A stretch of DNA of 64,000 nucleotides from Pseudomonas alloputida (GTDB lineage: Bacteria > Pseudomonadota > Gammaproteobacteria > Pseudomonadales > Pseudomonadaceae), in the NCBI RefSeq assembly GCF_021283545.2, contig NZ_CP128540.1, positions 5,864,501 through 5,928,500 of the forward strand, read 5' to 3'. A program made the position numbers and the translations under genes. The number at the start of each line of letters is the position of its first letter. Within the stretch, counting starts at the first letter, position 1. The notes beneath the pieces are model-generated. The model saw nothing but the letters and a program-made list of their open reading frames with translations, did not search any database and was not told the origin of the DNA. Shown here in pieces: positions 26,901 to 35,294 of the stretch.

Positions 26901-28736
26901 CTTAATCAGATGGCGCCACTGATGGAACGCAGCCAAGTGCAACTGCAGGCTTATGACGACCTCGCTCTGGAGTACAGCATGGCTATCGACGCACTGCCTG
27001 CACATGAGCGCGCTTCACCGCCGCCAGCATTGCAGGTTCAGAGGCAAGCACTCAAAGCCCAACGCCTGCGCCATTTGCCGGAAATCCGGGCATCCGCGCT
27101 CTACCTGGAACGGCAGAGCACGCTGCTGCATGGAAACATTGAAGTATTCAAGGAGATGGCCGAACCCAGGTTCAGCAAATTCGACACCCGAGCCCCGAAC
27201 CGACGCCGATACGGCAATTGGTACGGTGCAGCCATCGAAAACGACATGCTGCTGTGCCGCCGCTTGCTGGAGCAGGTCGACCACCAGGCGCTGAGCGCAC
27301 AGTCCATCGGGCTGCCCCGCGTTCCAGAGACTGCCGAGCAGATACAGCAATACCTCGATTATCGCGAACGGGTCCGCGATTCCAGCCAGGCCAGCCGCCG
27401 CCTGCTTGTCGTCAGTCAGCGGCTGGATCGGATCCTGGCGGAAACACTGCAGGACCCCAAGATCGATTTTCCCAATAAAGCCACGAAACTAGCCAAGACC
27501 ATTGAACGCAGGACGTATTCGACACTGGTCATTCGGGCCCAGCTGCTCAGTGACCTGGCCTACCTCGCTGTGGACAAGACCCGCCTCACTGCGGACACGG
27601 CCGAGGATTTGCTTGCGATGCGCGCGCCGCTCAGCGGCATCGAATTCAGCCGCACAATATGGAGCCACGACGGGCTGGCAGCCACCGAAGAGACGGCCCA
27701 GGTCAAAGCCGAACTGCTTGAGGATATCCTTCAGAAATACCGTAACGTGCTGGATCGCGCCCAATACATGAGGACACTGGACTCGCCTGCGCTGGTCGCT
27801 GACGTGCTGGACGAATACATACGCGAACTGTCCAGCATTACCCAGATCACGGAGCAGCAACTGAGCGCGACCCTGACCAACCTCGACAGCGGCATCAGCC
27901 CCCCCTCGCCAGCGCCCTACCATCGCCCCGCAACGATCAGGCGCCGGGTCATCCGCGTTGACCGAGGTCGACCGCTGCTGGTGGAAATCGACCAAATGGG
28001 CAACCGGGCCATCCAGCGCAGTGCATTCAACCAGGAGCCTGCGGGCAGTTTCGCGCAACGCGACGGGGTGTGGCATGCCGTGCCTGAGCAAGCGCGGCCG
28101 GCCCCGCGCGACCGGGCACAGCTTCGCCAGCGAGCAAACCGCCTGCTGGCAGAGGTGGATGGAAAAATCGCCTTCGCCGCTCACTATGCCGATGAGCCCA
28201 ACAGCCTGAGCGACTTTCTGGAATGGCCGGCCGGTGACATGCGCGAAGTCCAGCAGCAACTGACCGAGCTGAACAACCCACTGGATTCCAGCTTGGTCGA
28301 CCTCCTTCGGGCTGCGGTAGACCGCATCCATCAAGAGAGGCTTCGGCTGCTCACCGACGCGTATCTGAACACCCGCCATCCCGACGGCAAGGCCCTTCGC
28401 TTCCTGGCTGAGCAGAAGCGGATTCGGATAAGGCAGACCGTGATTCGCCGGCAGCTACGTCACGCCAATGATTACCTCGACGTCTACGAGATTCGCGATG
28501 TGCAAGCGCCACAGCGGGTACTGTGGGAGGCGCATTTTCACTACCCCAGCCTCGAAGCGAGGGGGCATGACTTCGTCAAGGGCCACCTCAAATTCTGGGA
28601 TGCAGGTGTAAGGGGCCGAAAGGCCATGCTCGAGCAGGCCGCAGACGCACACGAGCGCATCGCGATCTACCGCGGCGATCTGCGCCTGGAGCAGGTGATT
28701 GGCATCATTCCCTTTCCGGCGGACGCGCCGCAGTAA
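23976..28736 (+). CDS. Giant DUF6543/dermonecrotic-toxin-like protein of unknown function
   Basis: A 1586-residue protein with no signal peptide. Several blocks look like the large DUF6543 (dermonecrotic toxin domain) proteins of Pseudomonas. One is a lead-in near residue 465 (LSIDQIRGLIHQVDIGGHYP). Another is a block near 575-585 (SGSWVLYRPFYADRALQEF) followed by LDDDARPIYQ. A Gly/Ala-poor hydrophobic helix pair is near 725-765. A Pro-rich hinge is at about 790-825. A small beta module at about 864-935 (LRGLYSIADRYYVKLGDDAY, then GPWLTRWHEQW) comes next. The rest is largely helical and Arg/Gln-rich. No leucine-rich repeats or NEL ligase domain are seen. It is monocistronic: the upstream phaI diverges and the downstream gene converges. 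No adjacent immunity-like gene is visible. The codon bias looks weaker than in its neighbours. Assignment to the family is from recall of motifs, and the activity and target are unknown. Confidence 0.7.
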   Translation: MTAVANPPRLTFKQSVAACFSKRPSLRDVLSKEAFQVFSDRYPWLHRNHPHITSLDPFVILHEPASTGDLPGQSGLLDELLRHFLAKERVQLSAADKLSISPPHVFQIQEQGPDNIRQPEIMPDLSKLNDDFDTVLGVLIPAFQQAQIGFWNGLDEDSQVSRMLWLEHTIKAALLENLPRQGLADDAKAAMYALLDGVHDSLAVEAIQVTLGTDGGAHTVTLPDLLLITTSGNRNLVLQCKPCGSVRRHVDLPSFATALQRQLAQRYRFEALSWAHRPVIGQPFAFQARQLLNDILDDIGRLRLGGLATVDELERQLRQVSDPSAYFFDLPSQERTAPAVSPPRWLLNASAEDRYAYHTALLDLAANQGRSKGCTSLGDVEDIRDYAARRLRETLQTSYPDKAVHDPNDVHIRISQAIIGAGTQGQSLFLRTVPLTDLAVSRLRLEAGEVMSGMNFEDGSPVTDWLSIDQIRGLIHQVDIGGHYPSYLKDQVNTQPRRAERIRQHAREWRYALRFSTLKAKIEQQLGETASQAILRFCQRMSNGVDLLRIAPLAFLCAPGASASDVAHGMFIIEIPASGSWVLYRPFYADRALQEFPTLELLMDAIRNRGELQESVLAWLDDDARPIYQNDGFKHPHLHPNITALTHLLNVPVELLDGLLQRLRRPVQVSFEAWTEDLDTHLFNARIETMLLASASNSVSNAQEVRALVKEAAWAIFNTVTQLWHGPMTTLVWLVVALSAAKEDVEALIKRSGDNKIVAAIDLITNLALLLAHRPATPPTNSEEAATLRFSGPAPKEDSPPPALEQPQEKPWQAPVEPPPPRIMRVNAWREEQSLSKLSPQVRQSMAQLQASQPLEGHVPLAKGRLRGLYSIADRYYVKLGDDAYEVIETWNGMQIIGPEPSSSEWVSQWNGDPDGYHIVGRERQKGPWLTRWHEQWTLNVSLFGGMPKDRHTINAENRQRFDTLSATATANQQMLNQMAPLMERSQVQLQAYDDLALEYSMAIDALPAHERASPPPALQVQRQALKAQRLRHLPEIRASALYLERQSTLLHGNIEVFKEMAEPRFSKFDTRAPNRRRYGNWYGAAIENDMLLCRRLLEQVDHQALSAQSIGLPRVPETAEQIQQYLDYRERVRDSSQASRRLLVVSQRLDRILAETLQDPKIDFPNKATKLAKTIERRTYSTLVIRAQLLSDLAYLAVDKTRLTADTAEDLLAMRAPLSGIEFSRTIWSHDGLAATEETAQVKAELLEDILQKYRNVLDRAQYMRTLDSPALVADVLDEYIRELSSITQITEQQLSATLTNLDSGISPPSPAPYHRPATIRRRVIRVDRGRPLLVEIDQMGNRAIQRSAFNQEPAGSFAQRDGVWHAVPEQARPAPRDRAQLRQRANRLLAEVDGKIAFAAHYADEPNSLSDFLEWPAGDMREVQQQLTELNNPLDSSLVDLLRAAVDRIHQERLRLLTDAYLNTRHPDGKALRFLAEQKRIRIRQTVIRRQLRHANDYLDVYEIRDVQAPQRVLWEAHFHYPSLEARGHDFVKGHLKFWDAGVRGRKAMLEQAADAHERIAIYRGDLRLEQVIGIIPFPADAPQ

Positions 28737-28754
28737 TCTGAGAGCGGCTCTGGC

Positions 28755-29030
28755 TCAGGCCAGGGCCTTGTCCAGCGCCCGCTCGATCTCACCCTTGATG
28801 GTGCCGCTCATCATCGACAGCATCATGCCCAGCTTCAATTCGACACGGATGCTGTCGTCGCCAATGTGCACACTGCCATTGGCGCCACTGCGCGCAACGT
28901 CCACCCGGTCACCGTTCCAGGTGGCCTTGAGGTCGTACTCACGGCTGAGCTTGTCGACCAGCGCTTCGGCCTTGGCGCGGGCGGCATCACGGCCGAGGGA
29001 GTGTTTGCGTTCGACGCTGATCTGGGTCAT
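28755..29030 (-). CDS. Polyhydroxyalkanoic acid system protein (PHA_gran_rgn family)
   Basis: A small protein of 91 residues beginning MTQISVERKHSLGRDAARAK, with a C-terminal GTIKGEIERALDKAL helix. It resembles the PHA_gran_rgn family, named for its association with PHA genes. Its role is unproven. I chose the ATG at 29030, which has an AGGAAC site, over a longer upstream in-frame start at 29105. It converges on the giant gene (18 bp between stops) and diverges from ubiE. Proximity to the pha cluster fits the family name. Confidence 0.8.
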   Translation of the reverse strand: MTQISVERKHSLGRDAARAKAEALVDKLSREYDLKATWNGDRVDVARSGANGSVHIGDDSIRVELKLGMMLSMMSGTIKGEIERALDKALA

Positions 29031-29053
29031 GCGGGCGTTCCTGAAGATGTAGA

Positions 29054-29069
29054 CATAATGAGCATTATG
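29054..29069. promoter_or_regulatory. 16 bp palindrome in the gap between the PHA-system gene and ubiE
   Basis: CATAATGAGCATTATG is a perfect dyad (7 bp arms, 2 bp centre) 24 bases upstream of the small PHA-system gene and 85 bases upstream of ubiE. It could be an operator, or a -10 region for the minus-strand gene. No regulator is identified. Confidence 0.4.
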
Positions 29070-29154
29070 CCCGCCCCTGCCCACTGGCACACCCCGCCAA
29101 GACAAATCCGCCCGTTCGCCCTAGAATGGCGGTAATTTTTTCCGGTGAAGCGAT

Positions 29155-29925
29155 ATGAACGACCAGCGCAAAGGCGACCACGCCGAACCCACCACCCATT
29201 TCGGCTACCAGGACGTGCCTGAAAGCCAGAAAGCGAAGAAAGTCGCCGAAGTGTTCCACTCGGTAGCAGCCAAGTACGACCTGATGAACGACGTGCTTTC
29301 CGGCGGCATGCACCGCCTGTGGAAGCGCTTTACCATCGAGCTGTCGGGCGTGCGCAGCGGCAACCGCGTGCTGGACATCGCCGGCGGTACCGGTGACCTG
29401 GCGGCCAAGTTCTCGCGTCTTGTCGGGCCGACCGGGCAGGTGGTGCTGGCCGACATCAACGATTCGATGCTCAAGGTTGGCCGTGACCGCCTGCTTGACC
29501 GTGGCGTGGCCGGCAACATCGAGTTCGTCCAGGCCGACGCTGAAAAGCTGCCGTTCCCGGACAACCACTTCGACTGCGTGACCATCGCTTTCGGCCTGCG
29601 CAACGTCACCCACAAGGACGCCGCCATCCGTTCGATGCTGCGCGTGCTCAAGCCCGGTGGCCGCCTGTTGATCCTGGAGTTCTCCAAGCCGACCAACAAG
29701 CTGATGTCCAAGGCCTACGACGCCTACTCGTTCGCCTTCATGCCGCTGGCTGGCAAGCTGATCACCAATGACGCCGAGAGCTACCGTTACCTCGCCGAGT
29801 CGATCCGCATGCACCCGGACCAGGAAACCCTGAAGAGCATGATGGTCGAGGCCGGCTTCGACCGCGTCACCTACCACAACATGACCAGCGGCATCGTTGC
29901 CGTGCACCGGGGGATCAAGCCCTGA
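29155..29925 (+). CDS. ubiE: UbiE, ubiquinone/menaquinone biosynthesis C-methyltransferase
   Basis: SAM-dependent methyltransferase for the C-methylation step of ubiquinone synthesis. The 256 residues carry the family starts [20 protein letters not shown] and [10 protein letters not shown], the SAM-binding glycine motif [15 protein letters not shown], and the second signature [20 protein letters not shown]. It is the first gene of ubiE-ubiJ-ubiB, with a 1 bp overlap into ubiJ (TGATG). Confidence 0.97.
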   Translation: MNDQRKGDHAEPTTHFGYQDVPESQKAKKVAEVFHSVAAKYDLMNDVLSGGMHRLWKRFTIELSGVRSGNRVLDIAGGTGDLAAKFSRLVGPTGQVVLADINDSMLKVGRDRLLDRGVAGNIEFVQADAEKLPFPDNHFDCVTIAFGLRNVTHKDAAIRSMLRVLKPGGRLLILEFSKPTNKLMSKAYDAYSFAFMPLAGKLITNDAESYRYLAESIRMHPDQETLKSMMVEAGFDRVTYHNMTSGIVAVHRGIKP

Positions 29926-30548
29926 TGTTGCTGGCCGGGCTGCTCGCCAGCGTCGAACATGGCCTGAACCGCGTCCTGCGCCTGGACAGCACGGCCCTGC
30001 CGCGGCTGGCCGCGCTGGAAGGCAAGGTCATCGAGATCGACTGCCGCCAACCGGCCCTGCAGGTGTTCATCCTGCCCGATGAAGAGGGCCTGATGCTCGC
30101 CGCCCATTGGCAGGGCGAGGTCGACTGCCGCCTGCGCGCCCCCGCCGGTAGCCTGGCGCAACTGGCCTTGGTCAAGGACAAGACCGCTGTGCTGCACAGC
30201 CCGCAGGTCGAGCTGCACGGCGACAGCGCCGTACTGCTCGACCTGTTCGGTGTGCTGCAGGACCTGGAGCTGGACTGGGAGCACGAGCTGCAACGCTGGC
30301 TTGGCCCGGTCGCCACGGCAATGCTGGCCGGCCATATCCGCCTGCGCGCTCGCTGGACTCGCCAAGGCCTGGCACGTTTCAGCCAGAACCTGTCCGAATA
30401 CCTGGCCGAAGAATCCCGTACCCTGGTCGGCAAGCGCGAGGCCGAAGCCGCCTTCAGCGAGCTCGATGCCTTGAAGCTTGATACAGAACGCCTCGAAGCG
30501 CGCCTCAAGCGCCTGTCCCGATCCCTTGATACCAGCGATAACGCATGA
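29925..30548 (+). CDS. ubiJ: UbiJ, SCP2-domain ubiquinone biosynthesis accessory factor
   Basis: A 207-residue protein with an N-terminal SCP2-like lipid-binding domain ([20 protein letters not shown]) and a C-terminal helical region ending in a coiled coil ([20 protein letters not shown]). UbiJ acts with UbiK as part of the soluble Ubi metabolon. The position between ubiE and ubiB, with overlaps of 1 and 4 bp, is diagnostic of UbiJ. Confidence 0.92.
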   Translation: MLLAGLLASVEHGLNRVLRLDSTALPRLAALEGKVIEIDCRQPALQVFILPDEEGLMLAAHWQGEVDCRLRAPAGSLAQLALVKDKTAVLHSPQVELHGDSAVLLDLFGVLQDLELDWEHELQRWLGPVATAMLAGHIRLRARWTRQGLARFSQNLSEYLAEESRTLVGKREAEAAFSELDALKLDTERLEARLKRLSRSLDTSDNA

Positions 30549-32167
30549 AGCTGCTCGCCGTCCGACGTCTTTTTCGCATCCAGCGTGTGGTGATCCGCTA
30601 CCGCCTCGATGACCTGCTGTTCGATCAGCCCTTGCTGCCCTGGTGGCTGGCCAGCCTGCGCCTGTTGATGCCGTGGCGCTGGCTGCCACGCAAGCCCACC
30701 GAACTCAGCCGTGGCGCGCGCCTGCGCCTGGCACTGCAAGACCTGGGGCCGATCTTCATCAAGTTCGGCCAGCTGCTGTCCACCCGCCGCGATCTCCTGC
30801 CCCCCGACATCGCCGACGAGCTGATGCTGTTGCAGGACCGTGTGCCACCGTTCGACCCGACACAAGCCGTGGCCTTGATCGAGGAACAGCTCGGTGCGAA
30901 GGTCGGCGAGGTGTTCAGCCGCTTCGACGTCGAGCCTCTGGCCTCGGCCTCGGTGGCCCAGGTGCACGCCGCACGTCTTAAAACCGGCGAAGAGGTGGTG
31001 GTCAAGGTGGTGCGCCCGGGCCTGAAGCCGGTCATCGCCCAGGACCTGGCCTGGCTGTTCCTGATCGCCAAGGCCGCCGAACGCGCCTCGGCGGATGCCC
31101 GTCGGCTGCACCCGGTGGAAATCGTCGGCGACTACGAAAAAACCATCTACGACGAGCTCGACCTGCTGCGCGAGGCTGCCAACGCCAGCCAGCTGCGGCG
31201 CAACTTCGAAGACTCCGAGCTGATGTACGTGCCCCAGGTGTACTGGGACCTGTGCCGCCCCAAGGTGCTGGTGATGGAGCGCATCTACGGCGTACCGGTG
31301 ACCGACATGGCCACCTTGGCCGACCAGCGCACCGACATGAAGCTGCTGGCCGAGCGCGGCGTGGAAGTGTTCTTCACCCAGGTGTTCCGCGACAGCTTCT
31401 TCCATGCCGACATGCACCCCGGCAACATCTTCGTCAGCACGGTCAAACCGTGGAGCCCGCAGTACATTGCCATCGACTGCGGCATCGTCGGCAGCCTCAC
31501 CGCCGAGGACCAGGACTACCTGGCGCGCAACCTGTTTGCGTTCTTCAAGCGTGACTACCGCCGCGTCGCCCAGTTGCACATCGACTCGGGCTGGGTGCCG
31601 GCAAACACCAAGGTCAACGAGTTCGAAGCAGCGATTCGCACCGTGTGCGAGCCGATCTTCGAGAAACCGTTAAAAGATATTTCCTTCGGGCAGGTGCTGA
31701 TGCGCCTGTTCCAGACTGCACGACGCTTCAACATGGAAGTGCAGCCACAGCTGGTATTGCTGCAGAAAACCCTGCTCAACATCGAAGGCCTGGGCCGTCA
31801 GCTGTACCCCGACCTGGACCTGTGGAGCACCGCCAAGCCGTACCTCGAACGCTGGATGCGCGACCGCTATAGCCCCAAGGCCGTGTTCGGCAACCTGCAC
31901 AGCCAGGTAGAGCAACTGCCGCACCTGGCCGGCATGACCCGCGACCTGCTCGAACGCCTGTCGCAGCCTCACCTGCACGATCCACAATTGCCGGAACGGC
32001 GCCGCCAGGGCGACCGCTGGGCGCTGCGCCTGCTGGGCGCCGGCCTGCTCGGCGGTGGCGCAGTCTTGGCCGCAGGCGCTGCCGAAACCGCCAGCCTGGC
32101 CGCCCCGGCCGCCTGGCCCGCGTGGCTGATGCTGGCTGCGGGCCTTTACCTGATCGTGCGCCAATAG
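30545..32167 (+). CDS. ubiB: UbiB, protein kinase-like ATPase for ubiquinone biosynthesis
   Basis: Membrane-bound atypical kinase (ADCK/ABC1) of 540 residues. Family features are the KxGQ motif ([17 protein letters not shown]), the Ala-rich nucleotide loop [12 protein letters not shown], the VVVKVVRPG lysine, the catalytic [13 protein letters not shown] and the DCGIVGSLT metal site. Two hydrophobic C-terminal segments follow (about 498-516 and 520-537), as expected for a membrane anchor. It overlaps ubiJ by 4 bp. Confidence 0.97.
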   Translation: MKLLAVRRLFRIQRVVIRYRLDDLLFDQPLLPWWLASLRLLMPWRWLPRKPTELSRGARLRLALQDLGPIFIKFGQLLSTRRDLLPPDIADELMLLQDRVPPFDPTQAVALIEEQLGAKVGEVFSRFDVEPLASASVAQVHAARLKTGEEVVVKVVRPGLKPVIAQDLAWLFLIAKAAERASADARRLHPVEIVGDYEKTIYDELDLLREAANASQLRRNFEDSELMYVPQVYWDLCRPKVLVMERIYGVPVTDMATLADQRTDMKLLAERGVEVFFTQVFRDSFFHADMHPGNIFVSTVKPWSPQYIAIDCGIVGSLTAEDQDYLARNLFAFFKRDYRRVAQLHIDSGWVPANTKVNEFEAAIRTVCEPIFEKPLKDISFGQVLMRLFQTARRFNMEVQPQLVLLQKTLLNIEGLGRQLYPDLDLWSTAKPYLERWMRDRYSPKAVFGNLHSQVEQLPHLAGMTRDLLERLSQPHLHDPQLPERRRQGDRWALRLLGAGLLGGGAVLAAGAAETASLAAPAAWPAWLMLAAGLYLIVRQ

Positions 32168-32239
32168 CCAGCCGCGCCTGTGGCTGGCACACTAGCGCAA
32201 AGGGCCCGGCACAGGAGCGGGCCCGCTTTGGAGTCGACG

Positions 32240-32632
32240 ATGAAAGACTGGCTGGACGAGATCAAGTGGAACAGCGATGGCCTGGTACCGGCGATCGCCC
32301 AGGACCACAAGACCGGACGCGTGCTGATGATGGCCTGGATGAACCGTGAATCGCTGGCCCTGACCGCCGCCGAGCAGCGTGCCATCTACTGGTCGCGTTC
32401 GCGTGGCAAGCTGTGGCGTAAAGGCGAGGAGTCCGGGCATGTGCAAAAACTGCATGAGTTGCGCCTGGACTGTGACGCCGACGTGATCATCCTGATGGTC
32501 GAGCAACTGGGCCATATCGCCTGCCATACCGGTCGTGAAAGCTGCTTCTACCGCGTCTATGAAGACGGCCAGTGGAAAATCGTCGACCCGGTCCTGAAGG
32601 ACCCGGATGCCATCTACAGCGCAGGACACTGA
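32240..32632 (+). CDS. hisI: HisI, phosphoribosyl-AMP cyclohydrolase
   Basis: Third step of histidine synthesis, a Zn/Mg enzyme of 130 residues. It begins [20 protein letters not shown], with the catalytic RVLMMAWMN block and metal-binding cysteines in [11 protein letters not shown] and [13 protein letters not shown]. It is a separate protein and not fused to HisE. The ATG at 32240 is chosen over a longer upstream reading because all recognisable homology starts here and a GGAG lies just before it. It ends 1 bp before the hisE start. Confidence 0.96.
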
Positions 32633-32633
32633 C

Positions 32634-32969
32634 ATGAGCGACACCCTCAACCGCCTGGCCGAAGTGCTTGAAGAACGCAAGCAAGCGGCGCCTGACAGCT
32701 CTTACGTGGCCAGCCTGTACCACAAGGGCCTGAACAAGATCCTTGAAAAGCTCGGCGAAGAGTCGGTCGAAACGATCATTGCGGCCAAGGATGCCCAGAT
32801 CAGCAAGGATTACAGCGATGTCATCTACGAAACCGCCGACCTGTGGTTTCATAGCCTGGTGATGCTCAGCGCGCTGGGCCAGCATCCGCAAGCCGTGCTG
32901 GATGAACTGGAACGCCGCTTCGGGCTTTCCGGGCATGATGAAAAGGCCGCACGCCAGCCATCTGCCTGA
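32634..32969 (+). CDS. hisE: HisE, phosphoribosyl-ATP pyrophosphohydrolase
   Basis: Second step of histidine synthesis. A helical MazG-like hydrolase of 111 residues. Signature residues are in [32 protein letters not shown] and [17 protein letters not shown], with the acidic metal ligands. It forms a pair with hisI, the usual Pseudomonas arrangement upstream of tatABC. Confidence 0.96.
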   Translation: MSDTLNRLAEVLEERKQAAPDSSYVASLYHKGLNKILEKLGEESVETIIAAKDAQISKDYSDVIYETADLWFHSLVMLSALGQHPQAVLDELERRFGLSGHDEKAARQPSA

Positions 32970-32973
32970 TGTT

Positions 32974-33000
32974 TTATCGGGGACGCCCGCTCCCACAGGC
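32974..33000. repeat. Single degenerate REP unit between hisE and tatA
   Basis: ATCGGGGACGCCCGCTCCCA matches one arm of the CCCACAGG-type REP found elsewhere in the window. No partner arm is visible. It occupies most of the 81 bp gap ahead of tatA. Confidence 0.6.
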
Positions 33001-33050
33001 GCCGGGTTGCCGCATCGATATGCTGTACACACAATTTTCAGGAGTACGAA

Positions 33051-33323
33051 ATGGGTATCTTTGACTGGAAACACTGGATCGTCCTGCTGGTCGTCGTGGT
33101 CCTGGTGTTCGGCACCAAGAAGCTGAAGAACTTCGGCAGCGACCTGGGCGAGTCGATCAAGGGCTTCCGCAAGGCCATGAACGAAGAAGAGACCAAGCCG
33201 GCCGAGCAGACTCCGCCGCCTGCCCAGCCTGTGCCACCGGTGCAAAACACCGCGCAGCCGCAGCAAGGCCACACCATCGAAGGCCAGGCCCACCCGGTCC
33301 AAGAGCCGCAGCGGAAAGACTGA
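33051..33323 (+). CDS. tatA: TatA, twin-arginine translocase subunit
   Basis: Pore-forming component of Tat export of folded proteins. 90 residues: a short N-terminus, one TM helix at about 8-21 ([14 protein letters not shown]), the hinge [10 protein letters not shown] and an amphipathic helix ([14 protein letters not shown]). A Pro/Gln-rich tail follows. AGGAG precedes the ATG. It is the first gene of tatABC, with 3 bp to tatB. Confidence 0.97.
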   Translation: MGIFDWKHWIVLLVVVVLVFGTKKLKNFGSDLGESIKGFRKAMNEEETKPAEQTPPPAQPVPPVQNTAQPQQGHTIEGQAHPVQEPQRKD

Positions 33324-33326
33324 CCC

Positions 33327-33704
33327 ATGTTCGGCATGAGTTTCAGCGAGCTGCTGCTCGTCGGCCTGGTCGCCCTGCTGGTGCTCGGCCCCGAGCGCCT
33401 GCCGGGTGCCGCGCGCACGGCAGGGCTGTGGATCGGCCGGCTCAAACGCAGCTTCAACAGCATCAAGATGGAAGTGGAGCGCGAAATAGGCGCCGACGAC
33501 ATCCGCCGCCAACTGCATAACGAGCACATCCTGCAGATGGAAGAGGAAGCCAAGCGTATCCTCAACCCAATGACGCCACCCGCGCAGCCGCCGGTCACCA
33601 CGGCCAGCGTGCAGCCACCTGCCGGGCTCGAAGCCAAGCCGGTCGAAGCACCCGCTGCCCCGGCCGCACCGTCTGAACCGCCTCAACCGCCGCGAGCCCC
33701 ATGA
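33327..33704 (+). CDS. tatB: TatB, twin-arginine translocase subunit
   Basis: Tat receptor subunit of 125 residues. It has the TatB-type start [20 protein letters not shown], the conserved GPERLP after the TM helix and a longer amphipathic/charged region ([20 protein letters not shown]). The Pro/Ala-rich tail is low complexity. It overlaps tatC by 4 bp. Confidence 0.96.
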   Translation: MFGMSFSELLLVGLVALLVLGPERLPGAARTAGLWIGRLKRSFNSIKMEVEREIGADDIRRQLHNEHILQMEEEAKRILNPMTPPAQPPVTTASVQPPAGLEAKPVEAPAAPAAPSEPPQPPRAP

Positions 33705-34489
33705 GCGAGAACCCGGAACACGACCAGCCAATGCCGCTGGTTTCGCACCTGACCGAACTGCGCACCCGCCTGCTGCGCTGCGTTGCCGTCATTTTCCTGA
33801 TCTTTGCCGGGCTGTTCTCCTTCGCCCAGCAGATCTACACACTGGTTTCCGCGCCACTGCGCGAGCACTTGCCGGCCAATGCAACGATGATCGCCACCGA
33901 TGTGGCCTCGCCGTTCCTCACGCCGTTCAAGCTGACCATGATCGTCTCGCTGTTCCTGGCCATCCCGTTCATCCTTCAGCAGATCTGGGGGTTTATCGCG
34001 CCAGGGCTGTACCGCCATGAAAAGCGCATCGCCATTCCACTGTTGGTGTCGAGCATCTTCCTGTTCTATGCCGGTATGGCATTCGCCTATTTCCTGGTAT
34101 TCCCGCTGATCTTCGGTTTCTTCGCCAGCGCTACACCAGAAGGCGTTTCGATGATGACCGACATCGCAAGCTACCTCGACTTCGTGATGACGCTGTTCTT
34201 CGCCTTTGGCGTGGCCTTCGAAATCCCAGTGGCGGTGGTGCTGCTGGTGTGGATCGGCGTGGTCGACGTGAAGTACCTGAAGAAAGTCCGCCCGTATGTG
34301 ATCATCGGCTGCTTCGTGGTCGGCATGGTCCTCACCCCACCGGACATCTTCTCCCAGACCCTGCTGGCCGTGCCCATGTGGCTGCTGTTCGAGATCGGCG
34401 TGCTGTGCGGCAGCCTGATCCGCAAGCGCAGCGCCCACGACGAAACCGCCGACGACCATAACGACCAGCCACCAGCGACCCAACCGTGA
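33701..34489 (+). CDS. tatC: TatC, twin-arginine translocase subunit
   Basis: Six-TM membrane protein of 262 residues that binds twin-arginine signal peptides with TatB. The N-terminal signature [16 protein letters not shown] and the [12 protein letters not shown] loop are visible, as is [19 protein letters not shown] near the end. It overlaps tatB and rsmE by 4 bp each, so the four genes look co-transcribed. Confidence 0.97.
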   Translation: MSENPEHDQPMPLVSHLTELRTRLLRCVAVIFLIFAGLFSFAQQIYTLVSAPLREHLPANATMIATDVASPFLTPFKLTMIVSLFLAIPFILQQIWGFIAPGLYRHEKRIAIPLLVSSIFLFYAGMAFAYFLVFPLIFGFFASATPEGVSMMTDIASYLDFVMTLFFAFGVAFEIPVAVVLLVWIGVVDVKYLKKVRPYVIIGCFVVGMVLTPPDIFSQTLLAVPMWLLFEIGVLCGSLIRKRSAHDETADDHNDQPPATQP

Positions 34490-35193
34490 ACCTGTTGCTT
34501 CTTGAAGAGGCCGACTTCGTCTCGGCCAACCGCGTCGTTCTTGCTGATCGGCGCTTCACCCATATGCAGGAAATCCACCGCGTGGCAGTGGGCGACAACC
34601 TGCGCGTGGGCCGTATCAACGGCCTGATGGGCAGGGCCACGGTGCTGCGCCTGGAAAAGCACGAAGCCGAACTTGAAGTGGCCTTCGACCAGCAGCCACC
34701 GGCCAAGCTGCCGCTGACCCTGGTGCTGGCGGTGCCTCGCCCCAAAATGCTGCGACGGCTGTTCCAGACCGTAGCCACGCTGGGCGTGCCGCGGCTGATC
34801 CTGCTGAACAGCTACAAGGTCGAGAAAAGCTTCTGGCAAACGCCCTTTCTGCAGCCCGACACCATTCGCGAGAACCTGATCCTGGGCCTGGAACAGGCGC
34901 GTGACACCGTGCTGCCCGAGGTGATCATCGAAAAGCGCTTCAAGCCTTTTGTCGAAGACCGCCTGCCCACCATCGCCGCTGGCACCCTGGGCCTGGTCGG
35001 CCACCCCGGCCCTTACCCAGCCTGTCCGCGCGCCGTAGAACAAGCCGTTACCCTGGCCATCGGCCCTGAGGGTGGCTGGATCCCCTACGAGGTCGACCTG
35101 CTGGGCAAGGCAGGCCTGGCGCCGGTACAGCTGGGTGATCGCATCTTGCGGGTGGAGACCGCCGTCACCGCGCTGCTTTCGCGTATTTTCTGA
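34486..35193 (+). CDS. rsmE: RsmE, 16S rRNA m3U1498 methyltransferase
   Basis: SPOUT-class RNA methyltransferase of 235 residues. It has a PUA-like N-terminal domain ([20 protein letters not shown]) and the C-terminal SAM-binding knot [14 protein letters not shown] [19 protein letters not shown], then [20 protein letters not shown], the family's most conserved stretch. The start is the GTG at 34486 overlapping the tatC stop. Confidence 0.95.
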   Translation: MNLLLLEEADFVSANRVVLADRRFTHMQEIHRVAVGDNLRVGRINGLMGRATVLRLEKHEAELEVAFDQQPPAKLPLTLVLAVPRPKMLRRLFQTVATLGVPRLILLNSYKVEKSFWQTPFLQPDTIRENLILGLEQARDTVLPEVIIEKRFKPFVEDRLPTIAAGTLGLVGHPGPYPACPRAVEQAVTLAIGPEGGWIPYEVDLLGKAGLAPVQLGDRILRVETAVTALLSRIF

Positions 35194-35244
35194 CACAAAC
35201 ACCCCTTCTTCGCCCATCAAGTTTCCCCCTCCCGGGCCGATGGC

Positions 35245-35277
35245 CTTGGCAACAATACAATTATTTGTGCTGCCAAG
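35245..35277. promoter_or_regulatory. Dyad around a TACAAT box just upstream of the first chemoreceptor
   Basis: CTTGGCA at 35245-35251 and TGCCAAG at 35271-35277 form a perfect 7 bp inverted repeat, extended inward by ACAA/TTGT. It encloses TACAAT at 35256-35261. The receptor ATG follows 17 bases after the dyad. This could be an operator over a promoter, or a 5' leader hairpin. Confidence 0.4.
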
Positions 35278-35294
35278 CCGCCGGGGAGTCGAAC

